From positions 1-38,802 of IMG/VR virus record IMGVR_UViG_3300021440_000011: DNA of 38,802 nt; one strand, 5' to 3'. The translations under genes and the position numbers were made by a program. Shown here piece by piece: positions 28,362 through 37,106 of this stretch. Under the pieces are notes generated by a model. The model saw only the letters and a list, made by a program, of their open reading frames with translations, searched no databases and was not told where the DNA came from. This stretch comes from a virus. Position 1 is the first letter of the stretch. Each line of letters begins with the position of its first letter.

Positions 28362-28417
28362 GTATAACGCTAAATAGAAACCTGACCGGATAATCGATTA
28401 TCCGGTCAGGTGTTATA
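28362..28417. other. attC-like terminal element of array 2 with 30-bp perfect palindrome
   Basis: GTATAAC and GTTATA outer boxes enclose a perfect 30-bp palindrome at 28381-28410 (CCTGACCGGATAAT and its inverse). It closely matches the element at the far end of array 1 (14499-14548). ATACATAA direct repeats follow (28420-28441). Confidence 0.6.
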
Positions 28418-28443
28418 AAAATACATAAATACATAAATACTTA

Positions 28444-28695
28444 ATGAAAAATTTTGAACCTCACCCAATTTCTAGGCAATACCAAGTATGTAGCCAGTCA
28501 CGAGAAAGCAAGTGGTTATCCCCATACCGGGACACGCATTACACGCTTACGCAATTGTGCCGAAAATACGACATTTGCAAGGAATCCATGATCAGCATCT
28601 TGCCACGGCCTGACTTGCGAAGCCCTTATGGAAACCGCACGAGGTTGTGGGAAAAAAAGGCCGTCATTAAATTTTTAGGGGAGGCAACCAAATGA
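28444..28695 (+). CDS. Hypothetical early protein, possibly DNA-binding
   Basis: 83 residues, basic. HYTLTQLCRKYDICKESMIS could be a helix-turn-helix. First gene after array 2; overlaps the next gene by 4 nt. Family not recognised. Confidence 0.5.
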   Translation: MKNFEPHPISRQYQVCSQSRESKWLSPYRDTHYTLTQLCRKYDICKESMISILPRPDLRSPYGNRTRLWEKKAVIKFLGEATK

Positions 28696-28889
28696 TAACC
28701 GATTGTTTTGTAAGCTTAAAAGAAAGTAGCGATATCGATTGGTTGCTTGAGCGATTTCCTCAAGCAGAACCGGACAAAATTGAGGCGTTCACTGAAAAGG
28801 TGGCAATCATTTGGGCGGACATGTCAGTCGATGAAGAAACGGCGCGAGAATCGGCTTTAAAGATTATTTTTGGGGGGGATGATGTTTGA
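28692..28889 (+). CDS. Small acidic early protein
   Basis: 65 residues, acidic and helical (DIDWLLERFPQAEPDKIEAF). Coupled to both neighbours by overlaps. No family recognised. Confidence 0.5.
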   Translation: MITDCFVSLKESSDIDWLLERFPQAEPDKIEAFTEKVAIIWADMSVDEETARESALKIIFGGDDV

Positions 28890-29037
28890 GATATTGGTAT
28901 TTATTTATATATTTGTCGGTATAGTCGTATTTAAGGAAAATTATGGCATGTGCGAAAAGTTTTGGGGTTCATTGCAAGCCGCTATTAGCTGGCCTTTTTT
29001 GTTTCTAGTTTTAATAATGTTTTTGTGTGTTGGTTGA
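28882..29037 (+). CDS. Small two-span membrane protein
   Basis: 51 residues with two hydrophobic helices (ILVFIYIFVGIVVF and PFLFLVLIMFLCVG) joined by a short polar loop. Preceded by TGGGGGGGA as ribosome site and overlapping the upstream gene by 8 nt. Role unknown. Confidence 0.5.
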   Translation: MFEILVFIYIFVGIVVFKENYGMCEKFWGSLQAAISWPFLFLVLIMFLCVG

Positions 29038-29064
29038 TCACAGTGACGTTTATATGGGGGATAA

Positions 29065-29349
29065 ATGAAAACATTTGAAGAATGGTGGGTAAATGAAAGT
29101 GGATGGGACGATGGAGAACCTTTGTTAGCTGAGGGGTATTTAGCGCAATCAGCATGGAACGCAGCCACTGAAACCGCAAAGCCTAGATGGATTCCTGTAA
29201 GTGAGAGATTGCCCACTGAATTGCAGCCTTGTGTAGTAAAAGTTGATGGCAATAGTTGTCCACTTGTCCGTTTTTATTTGCCGGGAACTAAGAAATGGTT
29301 ATCAGTTAACCAAATAAATGTAACTCACTGGATGGAGATACCAGAATGA
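29065..29349 (+). CDS. DUF551-family protein
   Basis: 94 residues with WIPVSERLPTELQPCVVKVD and the closing THWMEIPE, the DUF551 signature. The N-terminal FEEWWVNESGW and AEGYLAQSAWNAA segments are the usual partner module. Widespread in phages; function unknown. Confidence 0.75.
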   Translation: MKTFEEWWVNESGWDDGEPLLAEGYLAQSAWNAATETAKPRWIPVSERLPTELQPCVVKVDGNSCPLVRFYLPGTKKWLSVNQINVTHWMEIPE

Positions 29350-29368
29350 AAACATTTAGGATGTCAAA

Positions 29369-29755
29369 GTGACAGAAACTAAGCCAAAGTACAATGAAAA
29401 GCTAAAATACAGCCATAAAGTAAGCGAACACGCCCACCAGTGCCATTATTTCAACTGGATACGGTACGCATATCAAAACAAACTAGCGTTTGCTATACCG
29501 AACGGTGGCAACAGGGACAAAATTACAGGTGCACTATTGAAACGTGAAGGTGTAACGCCAGGTATACCGGATATTATGATTGCCAGTGCAAACGGCAAAT
29601 ATCATGGGCTATTTATCGAGATGAAAAAAGAAGATGGAAGCTTAAGTCCAAGCCAGAAAGCCATTAAGGCAAAGCTTGAGAGCGAAGGGTATTGTGTCGA
29701 AGTCTGCAAAGGGTGGGAGCAGGCAGTAAAAATTACTCAGGAATATTTTAAATGA
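29369..29755 (+). CDS. VRR-NUC domain nuclease
   Basis: 128 residues from a GTG. FAIPNGGNRDKITGALLKRE, then GVTPGIPDIMIASANGKYHG, then LFIEMKKEDGSLSPSQKAIK give the PD-(D/E)XK core of VRR-NUC (D of PDIM, E of IEMK, Gln/Lys following). Such phage proteins act as small Holliday-junction or structure-specific nucleases, consistent with the recombination genes and headful packaging. Confidence 0.85.
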   Translation: MTETKPKYNEKLKYSHKVSEHAHQCHYFNWIRYAYQNKLAFAIPNGGNRDKITGALLKREGVTPGIPDIMIASANGKYHGLFIEMKKEDGSLSPSQKAIKAKLESEGYCVEVCKGWEQAVKITQEYFK

Positions 29756-30024
29756 CCGCTAAATCAAACAAAGAAAATGTAAAAGAGCAAGTAACTTTAT
29801 CGGCTGGACTTGCCCCGCAACCAGAACAAGGGGAATTGTGCAATATCAATAACTCTGAAAACCCATTTTACATAGAGTGCAAAGGGAATGGCGACAAATT
29901 ACAAATAGTAAGGGTTTATTTCCCAAAAAAATGCACGCGGGCGCAGATTGATAAAAGGCTGAATATGCTTGTTGACGCGGCTATTGAGCGCGGAATGATT
30001 GAAGTTGTTGATAATAAAATATAA
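29752..30024 (+). CDS. Hypothetical protein before terminase
   Basis: 90 residues. Polar start, then a beta-alpha second half (KLQIVRVYFPKKCTRAQIDK). Overlaps VRR-NUC by 4 nt. No family recognised. Confidence 0.5.
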   Translation: MTAKSNKENVKEQVTLSAGLAPQPEQGELCNINNSENPFYIECKGNGDKLQIVRVYFPKKCTRAQIDKRLNMLVDAAIERGMIEVVDNKI

Positions 30025-30036
30025 AAATGGTATATA
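30008..30036 (+). promoter_or_regulatory. Putative late-operon promoter
   Basis: -35 TTGATA (30008-30013), 17-nt spacer, -10 TATATA (30031-30036) with an overlapping TATAAT at 30033. It lies in the AT-rich gap before the terminase genes, where a late promoter would be expected. Confidence 0.45.
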
Positions 30037-30073
30037 ATCAACATAATATAATTAACAAATTACAGGGTATTTC

Positions 30074-30454
30074 ATGGCGGTTGGTAGACCTACCCTTTAC
30101 GATGAGAGTTATTGTGAAGGCGTTATAGATTTTATGGGGCAAGGGTATAGCTATACAGCATACGCAGGTCACATAAGGGTAAATCTCGATACGCTATACG
30201 AGTGGCAAAAAGTCCACCCAGAATTTTCCGAAGCTACAAAGATTGCAAAGAACGTAAGGTGCGCAACGCTTGAAAGGGAGCTGTTGGCAGAGGATGTATC
30301 GCCGCGTGTTACGGCTCGGATCTTTGCATTAAAGAACGCCGCACCGCATGAATGGGCAGACAAGAAAGACGATAACGAAGCCCTAAAGGATGCAATAACA
30401 GTCATTAAGCGCATCATTGTAGACAGTGGAACTGAACCTACAAACGCCGCGTAA
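30074..30454 (+). CDS. terS: Terminase small subunit
   Basis: 126 residues. VGRPTLYDESYCEGVIDFMG with the following HIRVNLDTLYEWQKVHPEFS is the small-terminase HTH; an ERELLAEDVSPRVTARIFAL helix and a C-terminal PHEWADKKD segment complete the family pattern. It recognises the packaging site and regulates the large subunit. Overlaps the large subunit gene. Confidence 0.8.
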   Translation: MAVGRPTLYDESYCEGVIDFMGQGYSYTAYAGHIRVNLDTLYEWQKVHPEFSEATKIAKNVRCATLERELLAEDVSPRVTARIFALKNAAPHEWADKKDDNEALKDAITVIKRIIVDSGTEPTNAA

Positions 30455-31646
30455 ATTTGCCCCCCTGCTTAATCAGTCCCGTTACAAAGGGATACATGGT
30501 GGCAGGGGATCAGGTAAGTCGCATTTCATGGCTGAAATGTTGATCGAGCGCTGCATGATGCAAAAGACTGACTGGGTATGCTTGCGTGAAGTTCAAAAGA
30601 CCCTAGACCAGTCTGTCAAGAAATTACTGGAAATAAAGATCCAAGCTTACGGGCTAGGGCAATATTTCGAGATCCAACAAAACAAGATCAAAACCCCATA
30701 TGGCGGGGTAATAATATTCCAAGGAATGCAAGACCACACGGCTGAATCGATCAAGTCTCTGGAAGGCTTTGACGGTGCATGGTTCGAAGAGGCGCAGACT
30801 TGTACCCTAAGAAGCCTTGATCTATTAAGGCCAACCATCCGAAAGGAACAATCAGAAATATGGTTTACTTGGAACCCAACCAATGAAACAGACCCGGTAG
30901 ACCTATTCCTACGCAAAGACCCGCCGTCTGATGCAATAGTAATAGAGGCAAATTACCATGATAACCCTTGGCTTCCGGGCGTTCTTTATACCGAAATGCA
31001 ATGGGACAAGCATAGGGATTTTGATAAGTATGAGCATATATGGCTTGGCAAGTACAATATTAACTCTAACAAGCGGGTATTCAAGAACTGGCGCGTGGAA
31101 GAGTTTGAAGCAGAGCCAGGGGAAGTATTCCGGCTTGGCGCTGACTGGGGATTTAGCATAGACCCGTCTGTACTGGTACGCTGTTTTATAAAGGGCAAGA
31201 ATTTGTATGTAGACTATGAGGCTTACATGATAGGGTGTGAGATCATCAACCTGCCTGAATTGTTTTTGTCCGTCCCAGATGCCGAAAAGTGGCCTATTAC
31301 TGCTGACTCAGCAAGGCCCGAGACTATCGCACACATGGTCAAGCACGGATTCCCAAAGATCAGGGCCGCCGTCAAGGGCGCTCGTAGCCTAGAAGAAGGG
31401 ATCAATTTCTTGCAGACATTTGATATTATTGTCCATCCTCGATGCGTACATACCATTGACGAGCTTAAACTTTATAGCTACAAGGTAGACCCGCTTACCA
31501 ATGACATACTGCCTATATTGGAAGACAAGGACAACCACGTTATAGATGCTTTAAGATATGCGTGTGAAGGCGCTCGAAGGATAAAGAAACAAGAACCTAT
31601 CCCGATCAGCAAAAAACCAGTTTCAACCAATTGGATGGCTAGATAA
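30426..31646 (+). CDS. terL: Terminase large subunit
   Basis: 406 residues from a GTG inside the end of the small-subunit gene. Walker A GGRGSGKS (25-32), Walker B FDGAWFEEA (115-123) and a TWNPTNE coupling segment make the ATPase. The RNase H-like nuclease has D240 (GADWGFSID), D294 (TADSARPET) and D374 (HVIDALRYA). Terminase_3/PBSX-like. It packages DNA through the portal encoded next to it. Confidence 0.95.
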   Translation: MELNLQTPRKFAPLLNQSRYKGIHGGRGSGKSHFMAEMLIERCMMQKTDWVCLREVQKTLDQSVKKLLEIKIQAYGLGQYFEIQQNKIKTPYGGVIIFQGMQDHTAESIKSLEGFDGAWFEEAQTCTLRSLDLLRPTIRKEQSEIWFTWNPTNETDPVDLFLRKDPPSDAIVIEANYHDNPWLPGVLYTEMQWDKHRDFDKYEHIWLGKYNINSNKRVFKNWRVEEFEAEPGEVFRLGADWGFSIDPSVLVRCFIKGKNLYVDYEAYMIGCEIINLPELFLSVPDAEKWPITADSARPETIAHMVKHGFPKIRAAVKGARSLEEGINFLQTFDIIVHPRCVHTIDELKLYSYKVDPLTNDILPILEDKDNHVIDALRYACEGARRIKKQEPIPISKKPVSTNWMAR

Positions 31647-33883
31647 TGGATAAAAAGAACAAAGGCTTGTCAATCGTCGAATTAGCCCGTAAGCGTTATG
31701 CAATGGCCAAGGCTTACTATGCCCCTAGCCGTATGCTTAGCAAGGCCGACATCGATTTTGTTTATGGCGATCCAGATAATGCAGCCCAATACCCTGCAAA
31801 ATTGCGTAGGGACGTATCGTTTGCCGACAATGCCAACCTGACCGTCAACATTACCGCCCAAACGTGTAAAAAGATTATAAATAACGTTAGGATGAACAGG
31901 CCACAAGGCAAGGTGATACCTGCCGATGGCGCAGCAGACCGAGAAGCCGCCGAAGTCATATCCAAGTGGTGCAGGTCAGTACAAAGCTATTCTAACGCCG
32001 ATGATGCAAGCGACCATGCGTTTGAATGCATGATACATGGTGGCGAGGGATACTGGGAGATGATCGTAGAACCTGAATCTTACGACTCATTTAAACTAGT
32101 GCCACGCTTAGAGATGATCGACGACCAATTCAGCGTACTGATTGACCCTGCCGCAAGAAAGCTGGACAGGTCTGACGCGGAATGGGGCTTTATTGAGGAA
32201 GCAATAAGCTATGACAGGGCGGCACGTGAACACCCTAATATTGACCCAGTAGACTGGGATAAGGACGGCAATTGGGTAAGGGATGATACCGTTATCAGGT
32301 GCAAGTATTACTATTGTGACTATGTCGATGACGTACTTGAAATGTATGAGGACAACTCAACTGCTTTCCGTTCCGAAAACAGATCGGGCGGCCTTGCTGT
32401 CATAAACAGCCGTAAATCCCAACGCAAGGAATGGCACATATGCCTATTGCTTGGCGGTGAGGATAAGCCGGTTGATAAGCAATTGTGGTTAGGTACAATG
32501 CTGCCGATCATAAGCGTCTATGGTGATATGTACAAAGTAGACGGTATACCTTACTTTAAGGGGCAGGTTAGGGACATAAAGGACGTTAACCGCATTGTTA
32601 ACTATTCGTTCTCATCTGCCGTAAAGAACATAGCCTTGCAGGGTGATGTACCTTGGACAGTTCCGGTTGAAGGCGTGGCTGGCTTGCCTGAATGGGATAA
32701 CCCACAAGAAAATAACGGTTATTTGCGCTATAACTCTTACGATGAAGCTGGCAACCAAATACCACGGCCTGAGCGTAACGCCCCTGCCGTAACACCATCG
32801 GCACACATGGCATTGCTGCAAAAAGGTATTGAGCTTGCACAGGACATAACAGGACAGTTCAGCGTACCCGGACAACATTCGAAAGATACAAGCGGAATAG
32901 CGCTTGATCGAAAGAATGCCCAAAGCGAGCTGAGTACATTCCATTTTGTCGATAACCTGACCCGCGCAAAGCGGTATGAAATGGCCTTGTTGGTTGATAT
33001 ATTCCCCCATATTGTCGAAGCTGACGACATAATCAGGCTATTGAACGAAGACGGGACAGAAGAACTTGCCAAGGTACAGCCAGAAATGGAAGGCGCTTAC
33101 CGTGGGCCAAACGACCAAACAGAAGACATTGAACATGTGATAAACCCTAAGGTTGGGAGATATGACGTAGCCGTGACCGTCGGCGCAAGTTACCAGACCA
33201 AGCGCCTTGAAGATGCAGACCGTATCATCGACATGACTAACAAAAACCCTAACTTATGGCAAACGCACGGGGATTTAATCGTAAAACAGCTTGATTTCCA
33301 AGACGCCGATTCATTTGTCGCTAGATTTAGGAAAACCATGCCACCGGGCACGATTGACGAAGAAGGCCAAGAGCCAATACCGCCACAAGCACAGTCACAA
33401 ATGCAGCAAATGGATGCCCAAATACAGCAAATGGGGATGCAGCTTGAAAACGCACAGTTACAACTGCAACAAATGCAAGCAGAACTACAGCAAATCGAAG
33501 TTGAAAAGCAACGCTTGGACATCGAGAACAGGCAAGTCAAGAGCATGATGCAAATCAAGGAAGCAGAGCATAAGCTATCCGTATTGGCCAAACAGTCTAT
33601 GCCACAAGAAAATGAGCCTAAAGAAAATGAAGCCAAAGAAGAAGATAACGAAGGCGATGAAATGAGCAAGGAAATAGATGAAATAGCCTATATGCTTGAA
33701 GAATCTGCCATCGAAACAAATAACCAGATTGCACAATTGATGCAAACTATTGAACAAGGCAATGCGTCAATGCTACAGGCACAATTAGCGCTTGCAGAGG
33801 CTATCAATCGGCCTAAAACGTCGAAAATATCGATACAAAAGGACGCTGGCGGTAATTATGTCGGTGAAAAAATAGAAACGTGA
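31646..33883 (+). CDS. Portal protein, P22 gp1-like
   Basis: 745 residues, similar to P22 gp1 (725). NVRMNRPQGKVIPADG and ADREAAEVISKWCRSVQ, then IDPAARKLDRSDAEWGF and PYFKGQVRDIKDVNRIVNYS, are the conserved gp1 blocks. Residues about 580-645 form a very Gln-rich coiled coil (the barrel region), followed by an acidic C-terminus. The ATG overlaps the terminase stop. Confidence 0.9.
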   Translation: MDKKNKGLSIVELARKRYAMAKAYYAPSRMLSKADIDFVYGDPDNAAQYPAKLRRDVSFADNANLTVNITAQTCKKIINNVRMNRPQGKVIPADGAADREAAEVISKWCRSVQSYSNADDASDHAFECMIHGGEGYWEMIVEPESYDSFKLVPRLEMIDDQFSVLIDPAARKLDRSDAEWGFIEEAISYDRAAREHPNIDPVDWDKDGNWVRDDTVIRCKYYYCDYVDDVLEMYEDNSTAFRSENRSGGLAVINSRKSQRKEWHICLLLGGEDKPVDKQLWLGTMLPIISVYGDMYKVDGIPYFKGQVRDIKDVNRIVNYSFSSAVKNIALQGDVPWTVPVEGVAGLPEWDNPQENNGYLRYNSYDEAGNQIPRPERNAPAVTPSAHMALLQKGIELAQDITGQFSVPGQHSKDTSGIALDRKNAQSELSTFHFVDNLTRAKRYEMALLVDIFPHIVEADDIIRLLNEDGTEELAKVQPEMEGAYRGPNDQTEDIEHVINPKVGRYDVAVTVGASYQTKRLEDADRIIDMTNKNPNLWQTHGDLIVKQLDFQDADSFVARFRKTMPPGTIDEEGQEPIPPQAQSQMQQMDAQIQQMGMQLENAQLQLQQMQAELQQIEVEKQRLDIENRQVKSMMQIKEAEHKLSVLAKQSMPQENEPKENEAKEEDNEGDEMSKEIDEIAYMLEESAIETNNQIAQLMQTIEQGNASMLQAQLALAEAINRPKTSKISIQKDAGGNYVGEKIET

Positions 33884-33895
33884 GGAGTATAATTA

Positions 33896-34318
33896 ATGGC
33901 TAATTTAACAACCGTAACAGACAACAAGATTATGGACCATGTACACGGCAAGACCGCGTACACCATGCCACAATTGTTCATAGGCTTATCGTCAACCACA
34001 CCAACAATAGCCGGTGCGTTTACCGAGCCTACTATAGGTACTGGCGGGTATGCGCGTATTGCGACAACTGGCGCAAGCTGGAACGCCGCAGCTGCTGGCG
34101 TGTCTGCAAACGCAGCCGCCTTGGCATTCCCTGCATCAACCGCCGCATGGTCATCAGGTGCAACCGCATTGACGCATATGTGTTACTTCGATAGCGCTAC
34201 GGGGACGGCTGCATCTAACTTGGTCATGTTTGCGCCATTGGGTACGCCGGTTACTGTCAATGCGTCAGGGGTAACCATAAACTTCCCGATCGGGCAAATC
34301 TCCGATACACAGGCTTAA
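33896..34318 (+). CDS. Gp80-like minor virion protein
   Basis: 140 residues, Ala/Thr-rich beta protein. DHVHGKTAYTMPQLFIGLSS, then a GGYARIATTGASWN segment and THMCYFDSATG match a phage structural family that includes mycobacteriophage Gp80-type proteins. Preceded by GAGGAG. It may be a decoration or tail-associated protein; the role is inferred. Confidence 0.55.
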   Translation: MANLTTVTDNKIMDHVHGKTAYTMPQLFIGLSSTTPTIAGAFTEPTIGTGGYARIATTGASWNAAAAGVSANAAALAFPASTAAWSSGATALTHMCYFDSATGTAASNLVMFAPLGTPVTVNASGVTINFPIGQISDTQA

Positions 34319-34321
34319 GTC

Positions 34322-34996
34322 ATGGCGATTACAACTTTTTACATGCCGGAAACCATAACGCCAAATAGTGCTAAATGGGCTAGGCATTATTGGAAGTTAT
34401 GTAGTAGGGCTGTAGAAAGAAAATTAGTTGATGTTTTTATTGAAAAACATCATGTATACCCAAAATGTATGGTTGGCGACAATAATATTACTGTTGAATT
34501 AACGGCTAAAGAGCATTATTTGGCTCATCAACTATTGGTTAAAATGTACCCTAATAATAACAAACTTGTGTTTGCTGCATTTTGCATGACCAATGGTAAT
34601 TGCGGTAGAAATCCTAGGGTAAAAATGAGGGAATATTCGTGGCTAAAAAGAAAAAGGGCAGACGCTGCTAGGGATGCATTAAAAGGTAAGACAGGGAAGC
34701 CGCACACAGAAGAAACAAAAAACCGTATTAGAGACACATTGAAGAGAACAAGGCCAGGCGGGTATGTTAGAAGTGCTGAGGAAATTGAAAACATGAAAAT
34801 TGGGTTAGCAAATTCTTTAAAGCAGAAAAATAAAATATGTTATAGCCCTTTAGGTACAAAACATTCAGAAGAAACGAGGTTAAAAATGAGTATTTCTCGG
34901 AAAAAATCAATCACGCCTGAGTATTGCAAAGCACAATCTGAAAGAATGAAGCGTATTTGGGCAGAAAGAAGTGCTGAGGCGGCATCATGTCCATAG
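34322..34996 (+). CDS. Free-standing HNH homing endonuclease with NUMOD3 repeats
   Basis: 224 residues. EKHHVYPKCM (41-50) then ITVELTAKEHYLAHQLLVKM is the HNH core; GKPHTEETKNRIRDTLKR and GTKHSEETRLKMSISRKK are two NUMOD3 DNA-binding motifs. Base composition is more A-rich than the flanking structural genes, as expected of a mobile intruder. The first 15 residues (MAITTFYMPETITPN) are not part of the family and may come from a structural gene it invaded. It overlaps the next gene by 10 nt. Confidence 0.85.
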   Translation: MAITTFYMPETITPNSAKWARHYWKLCSRAVERKLVDVFIEKHHVYPKCMVGDNNITVELTAKEHYLAHQLLVKMYPNNNKLVFAAFCMTNGNCGRNPRVKMREYSWLKRKRADAARDALKGKTGKPHTEETKNRIRDTLKRTRPGGYVRSAEEIENMKIGLANSLKQKNKICYSPLGTKHSEETRLKMSISRKKSITPEYCKAQSERMKRIWAERSAEAASCP

Positions 34997-35805
34997 TTTC
35001 TTGGGACGGCTATGTCGCAGCGCCAAAGCAACAGCTTTTATACAACAAGACCGGCACAGTAACGACTGTAGCCAATAACTGGTTTGCAAATCATACACTT
35101 GCAGGGAATCCCGGCGCTGGCGTGTTGGCGGCTACTGCAACCGTCACGACGGTGGCCGCATCTGCTGGCGTTGTGCCTACGGACACTTTGGCTGGTTGCC
35201 CGTTCATTGATGTAAAAACAGGCTCATATTACCTTAGCCGTATTAAATACTTAAACAGCGTAGCCTCACAAGTTTTGGTATTTGACCGGCTGTGGCACGT
35301 CAATATGTCAACCGCCACGCTAGGAACTGGCACTATAACTGCCCCTGCGTCATATGCCGGTAGATTACCCGCTGGGAGTTTCAACAATTTGCTTATCGTA
35401 CTTGAAATAACCACGGCAATAGCAGCCAGTGCGGTAACCGTAAGCGTTACCTATACCAATCAATCTGGTACTGCTGGAAGGACAACCGGCGCAAGTGCTT
35501 CATTGTCTGGGTTTACCGTCAACCGATGGGTGTTTATGCCGCTCCAATCTGGGGACAGTGGGGTACAGCTAATACAAAATATTGTCGTCGGAGGTGTTGC
35601 CGCCGCTACTGGTGCGTTTAACATTGCTGTCATTCGCCCGTTATGGTTCGGAAACGTCGGCACGGCCAATACTGGCGGCACTGAAGGTTTTGACCAGACT
35701 GGCGCACCTGAAATATACTCCGATAGCTGTTTACAGGTCGCCACATTGCCGCTTAGTACGTCATCCGGCGCACCTACGATGATCCTAGAAGTTGCATCAG
35801 GCTAA
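34987..35805 (+). CDS. Virion structural protein, beta-rich
   Basis: 272 residues, Ala/Thr/Val/Gly-rich with SIVSWDGYVAAPKQQLLYNK at the start and many short strands. It resembles minor head or fibre-like proteins but shows no specific motif. Located between the homing nuclease and the repeat protein in the head module. Confidence 0.55.
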   Translation: MSIVSWDGYVAAPKQQLLYNKTGTVTTVANNWFANHTLAGNPGAGVLAATATVTTVAASAGVVPTDTLAGCPFIDVKTGSYYLSRIKYLNSVASQVLVFDRLWHVNMSTATLGTGTITAPASYAGRLPAGSFNNLLIVLEITTAIAASAVTVSVTYTNQSGTAGRTTGASASLSGFTVNRWVFMPLQSGDSGVQLIQNIVVGGVAAATGAFNIAVIRPLWFGNVGTANTGGTEGFDQTGAPEIYSDSCLQVATLPLSTSSGAPTMILEVASG

Positions 35806-35808
35806 ATA

Positions 35809-36933
35809 ATGTCAAAGTTCGGTAACTACCCGTTACTGTCAAATGGTAGATACCTATTTAAACTCGCTGGTAACTTCTCAAGCGCCTCCGAGTCGATCAC
35901 TAACGACATATTCTTTGAAACTGTTAGCGGTACTGTATTAGATACCTCTGCCACATCAAGTTGGGTATGGTCAAACACTAGCGCCAATGCAGGCGTAAGC
36001 GCATTAACCAATACAACAGCAACAAGCTCTTGGCTATGGAGCAACACATCAGCCAACGATTCGGTAAGCGCCACAATAAACACGTCTGCCAGCAGCGCAT
36101 GGACGTGGGCAAATACCTTGGCTAATGCTTCTGTACTTGCTACCGTCAATACATCCGCATCATCAAGTTGGGCATGGACAAATACACTAGCCAATGCGTC
36201 TGCATCAATAGCGGTTGACACCTCTGCCACAAGCACTTGGCTATGGGCAAATACAGCCGCTAACCCCACTATAGGGACATCATTAAACACCTCTGCAACA
36301 AGTTCATGGCTATGGCTAAATACAGCCGCAAATCCAAGCGTCGGGTTATCCTTAAACACTTCATCATCATCCAGTTGGATATGGGCTAATACGTTAGCCA
36401 ATGCGTCCATATTGGCGACGGTAGGCACGTCTTCAAGCAGCAATTGGGTATGGTCAAATACCCTAGCCAACCCTTCCATAAGCAGCGGCATAAACACGGC
36501 TGCAACAAGTTCATGGCTATGGGCAAACACCAGCGCAAATGCAACACAAAGCAGTTCAACGTCTTCAAGCAGCAACTGGCTATGGTCAAATACGCTTGCC
36601 AATAATGACCCGGTAGCCAACCAAGATCAAACCAGTAGCGGCGGCTTAGCCCCAGAAGATTACGCATACAAGGTAAGGCATCAAAAAGCAAGGCAATTAA
36701 AAAATAAAAATGAAGTTAATCAAAGCCAAGCAATAGAAATAATCAAGCAAGTTGTTGAAAAGGCTGAAAACGACAGTAAAAACATAAAGGCCGCATTCAA
36801 AGGCGTAAAGGATGCACAAAAAGAATTATATTATGCAGAACAAAGGCTTATAAATTTCCTTGAAGCACAAGAAAAAGAATTGTTGGACGCGCAAGAATTG
36901 CAAATCATCAAGATAATTGCGGAGTTGTTATGA
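35809..36933 (+). CDS. Trp-repeat virion protein with coiled-coil C-terminus
   Basis: 374 residues. After 45 leader residues come ten tandem repeats of about 23 residues with consensus T-S-A-T-S-S-W-x-W-x-N-T-x-A-N-x, then a charged helical tail (about 285-374) rich in Lys/Glu/Gln. The regular WxW repeats suggest a beta-solenoid or beta-hairpin stack, and the tail may anchor it to the head. Its place between portal and scaffold genes suggests a head-exposed fibre or decoration. I recognise no family. Confidence 0.6.
   Translation: MSKFGNYPLLSNGRYLFKLAGNFSSASESITNDIFFETVSGTVLDTSATSSWVWSNTSANAGVSALTNTTATSSWLWSNTSANDSVSATINTSASSAWTWANTLANASVLATVNTSASSSWAWTNTLANASASIAVDTSATSTWLWANTAANPTIGTSLNTSATSSWLWLNTAANPSVGLSLNTSSSSSWIWANTLANASILATVGTSSSSNWVWSNTLANPSISSGINTAATSSWLWANTSANATQSSSTSSSSNWLWSNTLANNDPVANQDQTSSGGLAPEDYAYKVRHQKARQLKNKNEVNQSQAIEIIKQVVEKAENDSKNIKAAFKGVKDAQKELYYAEQRLINFLEAQEKELLDAQELQIIKIIAELL
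35944..36609 (+). repeat. Ten tandem 69-bp coding repeats
   Basis: Each 69-bp unit encodes one 23-residue WxW repeat; the ninth and tenth are slightly shortened. Units differ at third positions and in the spacer residues, so the array is not freshly duplicated. Confidence 0.8.
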
Positions 36934-37106
36934 AACTCGACAATAAGGAAACAAAAGAATTACGAAGCGGCAGTTATCGGATAATAGATAAGACAGCACC
37001 GATGATTTATCAAAAAAATGATGACCATGCCATTGCCAATGGTTACATGGAAGCGTTAAGGCAAATGATGGATGATAATAGCAAAAATCCTGACTTAACC
37101 GTTTGA
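36930..37106 (+). CDS. Small hypothetical protein before scaffold
   Basis: 58 residues from an ATG overlapping the preceding stop (ATGA). Polar, helical C-terminus (HAIANGYMEALRQMMDDN). No family recognised. Confidence 0.5.
   Translation: MKLDNKETKELRSGSYRIIDKTAPMIYQKNDDHAIANGYMEALRQMMDDNSKNPDLTV

Noticed and set aside
28420-28441. ATACATAA direct repeats as a possible CRISPR or iteron array
   Set aside because: Only two to three 8-9-bp units without spacers; too short for either.
14314-30073. Possible tRNA genes in the accessory regions
   Set aside because: The cloverleaf-like inverted repeats seen are attC-like sites or simple hairpins; none has a T-loop GTTCRANNC with a matching acceptor stem.
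33190-33669. Antisense Cys/Ser-rich ORF opposite the portal gene
   Set aside because: It arises from the Gln-rich coding stretch of the portal; composition is an artefact of the CAA/CAG codons.
35826-36620. Long antisense ORF (264 codons) opposite the Trp-repeat gene
   Set aside because: It is a mirror of the 69-bp repeats and overlaps a well-supported virion gene completely; no ribosome site or family pattern.
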